From Pseudevernia furfuracea (taxonomy: Eukaryota; Ascomycota; Lecanoromycetes; Lecanorales; Parmeliaceae): DNA of 64,000 nt. The notes below the pieces were generated by a model that made no database searches, had not been told where the DNA came from, and saw only the letters and a list, made by a program, of their open reading frames with translations. Where the stretch lies: positions 124,001-188,000 of the forward strand of contig JAIUPT010000015.1 in assembly GCA_022315425.1 (NCBI GenBank), read 5' to 3'. The translations under genes and the position numbers were made by a program. This document shows, piece by piece, positions 58,101 through 64,000 of this stretch (positions within the stretch are counted from its first letter, which is position 1; every line of letters begins with the position of its first letter).

Positions 58101-60473
58101 ACTACTCTCTTTGATAGAGCTAGATTTATTCTTCTCTCTACAGTTACTGCAATTAGATCGTTCGTCTCTTTATAATACGAGAATCTATTAGAGTTATTTT
58201 AGTTAGAATAATATAGATTGAAGTTCTCGAGCAAGAGATGCTTCTCAGACTTCTATAGAAGCTCTAAAATCTATGATAGACTAGAGAGATTCTCTGTCGA
58301 GAATAGCGATGGGCTCGAATTATAGATATTGTGAATTGAGAGTCTCTCGATTCGATTCGCTTGCTCTCTCTGTCTGGGTCGAATTCTCAGCGTACTTATA
58401 TTCTTTGTCACGAACTCCACATCTCAGTTCTTCGAGTTCAGTCTCTTATTGATATAAAAGCACACTCTCGTATTCTTTCTCGAGCGATGTGTTAAATGAA
58501 ACTGGCTAGTCTCTGAGTTGTACGAGAATTCTGTGTGCGAGTTGAAGCTTGATTCTTGAATCGCAAGTACGTCAGTATCTTGAATCCCTGCGTCTGTTAG
58601 CAAGGCAGTTATTGTTTCCAGTTCATTTCTTATGTTGTACTGCAAGATTCTCAGCGTCGCGATATTCTTTATAGATCATCGTTGTCTGACATCTCTGTAT
58701 CTTCTTGATCTATAATTACTTCTACTTGCTGTGTTAACTGCATAGCGCTTATCATCTCTTTCAACGTTGAGTCATACGTTATCTCCCTAGGGGCGAAGAT
58801 CTCGTTAACAGGGCTCCCCTGTTGAAGAGGAGATTACGTGACCTTCTCGAGAGCACTCGATGTTACGATTGTTTGTTGTTCTAGCGCTTCAGCGACAGTA
58901 AAGAGTTGAAAGCGTATCGTTGATCTCTTTACTCTCTGCTTGTCTCTCTACACACTTTAACTTCTTCTCTGAGTCTTTGACGTCTCTCTCAACTCGATTA
59001 TCTCTAAGACTGTCTTTCTCTTCTTCTTTGAGTCTATTAGTATAAATTCGTCATCTCTTTTCAAAGATGTCGAAGATAATCTCTTTCTTAGCGGCTTATA
59101 TAGTAGAGACTTAGTCGCTATTCTCTAACGCGTTCTCTGAGCTTCTCTAACTCTTACTGAGCAGATCTTCTCGTACGCTGCGTGACCTGTGCCCTCGCAG
59201 TCAGCGCAGGCCTTTGACGTCTCTGACGTCTTCTTCTGATAACTGCGTGTGTTATGATCTTAACTGCATTCTGCGCAGCGCGTAGGGTTTGAGCACTCTC
59301 TAGTCATATGTCTCTATTTCTGACAGTTATAACATTGCATAGCTATTGCTGTCTGATTAAATCTTTTCACTCTCTTCATCTCACTTGCTTCGATTAAATG
59401 CTTTCTAATGAGACCGTTAGTTATCTTCGCCGTCGCGACGTGTAGTATTAGAGAGAAGTATAGTTTTCTCCCTTTCTCTTCTGTCGCGTCAACGTCGTGA
59501 CATTATCGTGCCTTGACTATCTCGAGTTTTGAGTGCAGACTTCGATTCTCTATCTCTATTCTTTTCTTGATAACAGTCTAATTGTCTATATCGAATTTCG
59601 AAATTCTTATCTCGTGAATTATTACTAAAAAGAACTTTCTCACTACTACTGTCGAGTTATATATCTCTAACACTCATCTCGTGTCTTTCTCGAGAGTCTC
59701 TTTAATCTCTTACGTAGTCGTCTATAGTAATAGATCTTCGCTTCGAAGTCTGTTCACTATAACGATCTGCTCTAACGAGATATGCTTCTATTTATTCTTG
59801 AAGACGACGAGAATTCTCTCGCTCTTTATCTTCTTTATTGTTATTCTTTTCTTCTCTCTATGTATAACTATTAAGATCTAACGCTTCTTTCTCGTGTTCT
59901 CGATTTCGAACGATATTAGACGTGAAACTAACTTCGTTGCTTCGTTTGCTACTGATTCGAACGAGTTTCTCTATATTTAGCTTTCTACTGAAAATCTATT
60001 TCGCGTGAGAATACTTTCTCAGCTATCGCAGTCCTCTCGTGAACTCTATTTCTTACTCTTTCTCTGACGTTCTTCGTCAGCTTTTTATATGTATACTTTG
60101 ATCTGATCTATGCTCCTCTGAAGCACCTTTCAAGTTGACGCGTTTAGATTCTCGTACGACGTGTTTTCTATGGTCTCTAGGGTCGCAATAGTCGCAGTTA
60201 TCTGTTTCTTCGCGTTTTTCACGTGTAGACTTGCTCTTCGTTCGTTGCTATTTGTTAGTGACGACGATATCCTTCTCGTCGCGTCCCCGTGTCCCCCTCC
60301 TTCTCCGCCCCCGCGCCGGCGACGCTCCCCTCTCTCATCGGCAGCATAGCCTACTGCTATTGCCTCAGTTGTCTCCTCCTTGCGTTTCTCAAACGCTTCG
60401 CTATCTGTCATTTTTCGACTCATCTCGTTCATCCAAATCGACCTCGCAATCACTTCACGTTTCTATGGTCGTT
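55109..60473 (-). mobile_element. Tad1-like LINE copy 2, near full length, RIP-decayed, inverted relative to copy 1
   Basis: 5.37 kb, flanked by a perfect 15-bp duplication. ORF1 starts near 60430 (MNEMSRKMTDSEAFEKRKEE) and keeps more zinc-knuckle Cys (CYNCQK-stop-RHMTREC) near 59330. The endonuclease start MQYNIRNELETITALLTDAG is at 58645. The RT segment SKEFRKTNIIVLRKSKKEDY is at 57170. The 3' end near 55109 has AATTAAATCA. It was inserted into the protease region of Gypsy-3. The first 26 bp or so at its 5' end are not shared with copy 1. Confidence 0.87.
58000..60430 (-). pseudogene. LINE-2 ORF1 and endonuclease part of ORF2
   Basis: ORF1 from about 60430 is open for about 100 codons, then broken. 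Three zinc knuckles occur around 59340-59180. Its frame ends before the endonuclease ORF near 58660 (VLAIQESSFNSHTEFSYNSE). It is the same gene pair as in copy 1, with different stops, so comparing the two recovers much of the ancestral order without restoring either. Confidence 0.7.
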
Positions 60474-60488
60474 TATATACGACTCTTT

Positions 60489-62000
60489 ATATATCTATTT
60501 AAGAGCAAAAGTACTACGCTCATTATTAAAAAAGTTTATATCGTAAACGATCTTAGTGTTAATATCTTACTCGAAATAAATATTCTTAAATTAGAGAATA
60601 TAATACTTGATCTCTCACGAAATATACTTATTATAGACTCTTATAATAGTCTTAAGATATCTATTTCGACTTATATTAAGTCTACGAGAATAAATATCGT
60701 TATTATTAATAAGACACGTAAGATGATAATTTCTTATATCGATATAAAGATATCTATTTAGACTCGTCGTAAGTCATTACGATAGCTATCTGTCGATCGT
60801 GACTTCATTTTCGAGTTAGTTTAATATGATTCTCTTTCGATCTGTGCACACATTATTAATTACATTATATTAAATATTCTTATATGTAACGACTTCGATT
60901 ATTCTATTATCTTATTTAAACGTATTAAGTTAAGAAAGATTATAAAATATAAGACTTAAGAATACTACGTCGTCGACGCGAGCACTTAATTCTTGACATA
61001 TCGATTAATAAAGATTCTTAAAACGTCATAAATCAAGAAGACTCTTATTATAGTTATAACGATTATAATAGTCTTTAATATAATTAGTACGCTATCAAAG
61101 ACTAAAGTTATTCACATTACGAGTGTGACTATATACGATTATAATTCGTTAGTCTTTAATTCGTTAATTATTTTAATTTTCACTTCGACTATAAAAGTCT
61201 TTTTTAGTCTCTAAAAGAATATCGACAATCTGATTAACGTTCTCGAATTTAAATAAATAAAAATATTATTAATAGACAATTAACGAGAGCTATATAAGTT
61301 CGAGTAGATTAAAGTATATTTTATCGAATTAAAAAATCGCGAAATTATCGACGAAGTCTTTAACAAGTTATACTTATAAAGTCGTATAAAGTGAATTACT
61401 ATCGTTAATTTATTCTTGTTTTTATGCTTTATAATATAAAAAGATACTTCGTAAGACTTAAAAGAGCGAGTCGTTATCGATATTAGAGCGCTCAATAAGA
61501 TCACAATATCTAATATCTATTCGATACTCTCTTAATTAATAGAGAATAATTAATCGTATTTTAAGACTCTTTCGATGATTTTATAAAGCATATATTAATA
61601 ATATTATTATATTCTCGTCGTCGTTAAAAGAGTATATTAGTTATCTTACTCAGATTTTTTAGATCTTAAATAAGATAAATATTTATCTCGCGTTCAATAA
61701 GATCTTTCTTGAATATTCGTCTATATCTCTTTTAAATTAAAGAGTGAACATCTTAAAACTTATTATCATTAAAGAAAAGTTATAAATTATTAAGAATCTA
61801 AAGTTTTCTAAGACTCTTACTACATTAAACAAATATCTTAGACTTATAGACTATCTCAAGCAATACGTGTTATATTATATCGCGATTACTAAGTCTCTTC
61901 AAGAACGCAAAACAATTCTTTATCAAAGATTAAAGTTTAATAATAATAATAATAAGCATAAAACTATCGCTATACGTCTTCGTCTAAAAAGATCTATTTT
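60489..62000 (+). pseudogene. Gypsy-3 remnant, protease to reverse transcriptase
   Basis: A long open frame (to 60761) reads YDSLYIYLRAKVLRSLL, IVNDLSVNILLEINILKLEN and IILDLSRNILIIDSYNSLKI, the strand-rich core of a Gypsy-type protease (LLGxDxL-like). Further on, 61280-61990 is decayed RT; near its end YLRLIDYLKQYVLYYIAITK and SLQERKT resemble the thumb/RNase H junction of fungal Gypsy polyproteins. The sequence is cut at 62001 by the TR-GAG element. It continues the remnant at 54180-55108. Confidence 0.55.
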
Positions 62001-62202
62001 TGTTACGAGCGTACCCTGCATCCCTTGACACCTCGTACCTTTGACACCTACGCTAGCCCTATCAGACTTAGCGTGTCTTGGCAGGTTCACTTCGCCATAC
62101 ATATATGGTCTCCCTCCCAGTCTATAGTTGCTCCTTAGCTTGTTATCTTCGTTACATACTACACTACGGTTATCACCACAGTACGGTCCTTACACTATAA
62201 CA
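62001..62202 (+). repeat. 5' LTR of TR-GAG copy 3
   Basis: 202 bp, matching the reverse complement of 3230-3429. Confidence 0.87.
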
Positions 62203-63280
62203 AGCTCATTTCAAACCCTTACCGGGACGCATCTTCATATGTGTTCCAACCAGTAGTCAGGAAGGCACATGAACTGAAATCAATAGTTAACCAGGCCTTT
62301 AGCCGCGAAGAAACCTTCTTCAATCAAAGAATACCTCTTAGAATACCTACATTCTTCGTGGCAACTCAAGCGGACAAGAACTCAGCTTGTTACATTCTTT
62401 TCAAAAAAACAAGTCTTCTCCGCTCGTAACTTCAAACATCAGAAGAACTCAATCTCAGCGACAGAGACCCACATATCAAACTCGTCTGTCGTCTTTATAC
62501 ATCAGATTCTTATTCTTGTCTTGGTTAAGCACGTCAGGAGAAAGAAAGTGCTACCCGATTCTTAACACCGAAATCTAGAATATTCTCAACACCACCCTTT
62601 TCAACATCAAAGAACTTAATCTCAGCGGCAGAAAAATCACATATCAAACTCGTCTGTCGTCTCCGTACATCAGATCCTTATTCTTGTCTTGGTCAAGCAC
62701 GCCAGGAGAAAGAAAGTGCTTCGCTCCGTTTCGATTTCAAAAAACCAACCACCATCAAAAATTTCACAACCACACATCCAACCCAGGCTCTGAACGTCTC
62801 ACATTCAAGGCAAAACGTTCTAATACATAGGGTCTTCACGGCGCTCAATTCGGTCAAAAGACGTCTTCACAGCAACCTCCAAAAGAAAACCTTCTCTGAA
62901 CTAATACTCTTTCTTCTCCCGCAAATTCAGCCCTGCAACAAGAATTACCTTCCAACACCAAAACTTCTACCCCAATTTCTACGAAACTCCCTCCCTCTCA
63001 CATCCCTCCCCCTCACCAGTCGATCTCTTAACTGAGTAATCGATTAATCATGAAGTTCTACGAAGAACGACTCGCTACATTCTCTTCTTGGCCACATATC
63101 TTTTCATTTCCGTAACCGAAAGAATTTGCCGCGGCTACATTCGTCTATGTCCCTACAAAAGAATGTTATGATAATGTATAATGTAATGATTATGCAATCA
63201 ATCTTGACAGCTGGAAAGAAGACGATAACGCACTCATATAACATCTACGTCGATCGCTTAAATATGTCTCTGTCATAAAA

Positions 63281-64000
63281 ATGAGGCGAGACTAAGTGAA
63301 AACGATTCTCGACGCTCTCAAATTAAGTATTCAAGTCGAGGAAGCTTAAGAAGCTGCTGAGAAAGAAGCTCAAAAAGCTACTCAACAAGCTGCTCAGAAA
63401 GAAGCTCAAAAACCTACTCTCACATCTCGAGACCTAGTCTTCTTTGATCCTTCGCTGCAGTATGACTTTCCGAAACTTCGTCTATATCATGACATCAATA
63501 AGTTCGCCGAGCATATTCTACAGTGTGCGGACCGATATCGCGAGGTTGATGTCACAGAGCTACTTCCCAAATGTCTTCGTGGCCATGCATTTACATGGAG
63601 TCAAAGCATTCAACTAAAAGATGTAACCCTCGCCAAGTACATGGAGGTTTTGACAGCCAAATTCGGAAAACCTCTCCCGGCTTCGCAAGAACCTTCCAAA
63701 CCGGCTGCACAAGAGACTTCAAAACCAGCGCAAATGCCCCAAGAGTATCACAAATGCACTCTCTGCTCAGCATCATTCTCGTCAATTAGCCGACTTCTAA
63801 GTCATAGCCAAATGGCCATCTGCAACAAGGCCTCGTGCAAGCACTGCGAGGGAACCTTCGAGTCAAAAAAAAAATCAGCTGCATGAGCACCTCCGCAATC
63901 GAGACTGTCAGCAATCATCTCCCATCAAGAGCATAGCGCCTCATAAATCTAGCCTGTCAACACTCACCCCTGCTGAGAGCGCTACTTCTTATCCATCCTC
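63281..64000 (+). pseudogene. Gag-like C2H2 protein of TR-GAG copy 3, partial
   Basis: ATG 63281 opens MRRD-stop-VKTILDALKLSIQVEEA, then the EKEAQKATQQAAQKEAQ helix. The capsid-like block follows (LVFFDPSLQYDFPKLRLYHD, FAEHILQCADRYREVDVTEL, LPKCLRGHAFTWSQS), then KYMEVLTAKFGKPL and the fingers YHKCTLCSASFSSISRLLSH and CNKASCKHCEGTFES. Two stops lie early. A run of ten A near 63866-63875 replaces a six-base segment of copy 1 and shifts the frame; past it LHEHLRNRDCQQSS continues in another frame. The C-terminus is beyond the window. Only the first stops and the A-run break it. Confidence 0.62.

Larger units (their letters stand above)
62001..64000 (+). mobile_element. TR-GAG-like LTR element, copy 3, truncated by the window edge
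   Basis: LTR at 62001-62202 (TGTTACGAGCG...TATAACA), followed by a leader of about 1.1 kb and the Gag-like ORF. It is inserted in Gypsy-3 RT. It is less mutated than copy 1 (many CC and GG remain), so it may be the youngest member. Confidence 0.83.

Noticed and set aside
59681..60761. Long frames over the 5' end of LINE-2, one running to 60761
   Set aside because: The first part is antisense to LINE ORF1; only the part after 60489 is a genuine Gypsy-3 frame fused to it by chance.
1..64000. tRNA or rRNA genes
   Set aside because: I scanned for tRNA-like T-loops and found only an isolated GATTCGAAC near 35872 after the Gypsy-1 LTR, with no cloverleaf; it may be part of a primer-binding region but I could not match a tRNA.

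Overview
The window looks like a repeat-dominated accessory region of a filamentous ascomycete (Pezizomycotina). The reasons are RIP-type C-to-T decay of every repeated family, short 48-70 bp introns with CTGAC/CTAAC branch points, and families typical of these fungi: a DUF3435 tyrosine recombinase, a HeLo-NACHT-ankyrin-ZZ NLR, a DUF7924 protein, Tad1-like LINEs and chromodomain Ty3/Gypsy elements. A narrower placement (possibly Dothideomycetes) is a guess. Only one host gene, the DUF7924 gene at 25.2-27.1 kb, reads as intact; everything else recognisable is a transposon or a pseudogene.

Layout. 0-4.7 kb: a DUF3435 (Starship-captain-like) pseudogene split by a non-autonomous LTR element. 6.5-12.2 kb, minus strand: an NLR pseudogene with a HeLo-like domain, NACHT, a 22-unit near-perfect ankyrin array in which every unit carries a stop at the same codon, and a C-terminal ZZ finger. 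12.6-14.9 kb: a Mutator-like (MULE) transposase pseudogene. 14.94-19.83 kb: an almost complete tyrosine-recombinase retrotransposon (Ngaro/DIRS-like) with A1-ORFs-B1A2-B2 split direct repeats, an open RT-RNase H and a nearly open recombinase. 20.2-21.3 kb: a protein kinase pseudogene whose introns can still be read. 21.5-24.9 kb: extremely AT-rich decayed DNA with large palindromes. 25-29.5 kb: a GC-balanced island with the DUF7924 gene and a cluster of simple repeats.

29.6-64 kb is a nest of transposons. LINE-1 (+) has a 19-bp target duplication. Gypsy-1, a chromovirus, carries a decayed antisense ORF. An older, heavily decayed Gypsy-3 is interrupted in turn by an LTR element (itself split by Gypsy-2), a solo LTR, LINE-2 (minus, 15-bp target duplication) and a final LTR/Gag element that runs off the right edge.

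The most unusual global signal is the mutation context. Comparing the two LTRs of Gypsy-1 and of Gypsy-2 by hand, most differences are CpC-to-TpC (GG-to-GA on the other strand) rather than the classical RIP CpA-to-TpA. This explains why tryptophan codons decay mainly through TGA and why CC/GG is nearly absent from these elements while CA/TG and CG persist. The oldest AT-rich layers appear to have lost CA/TG as well. All counts are hand counts from the sequence and need a computed check.
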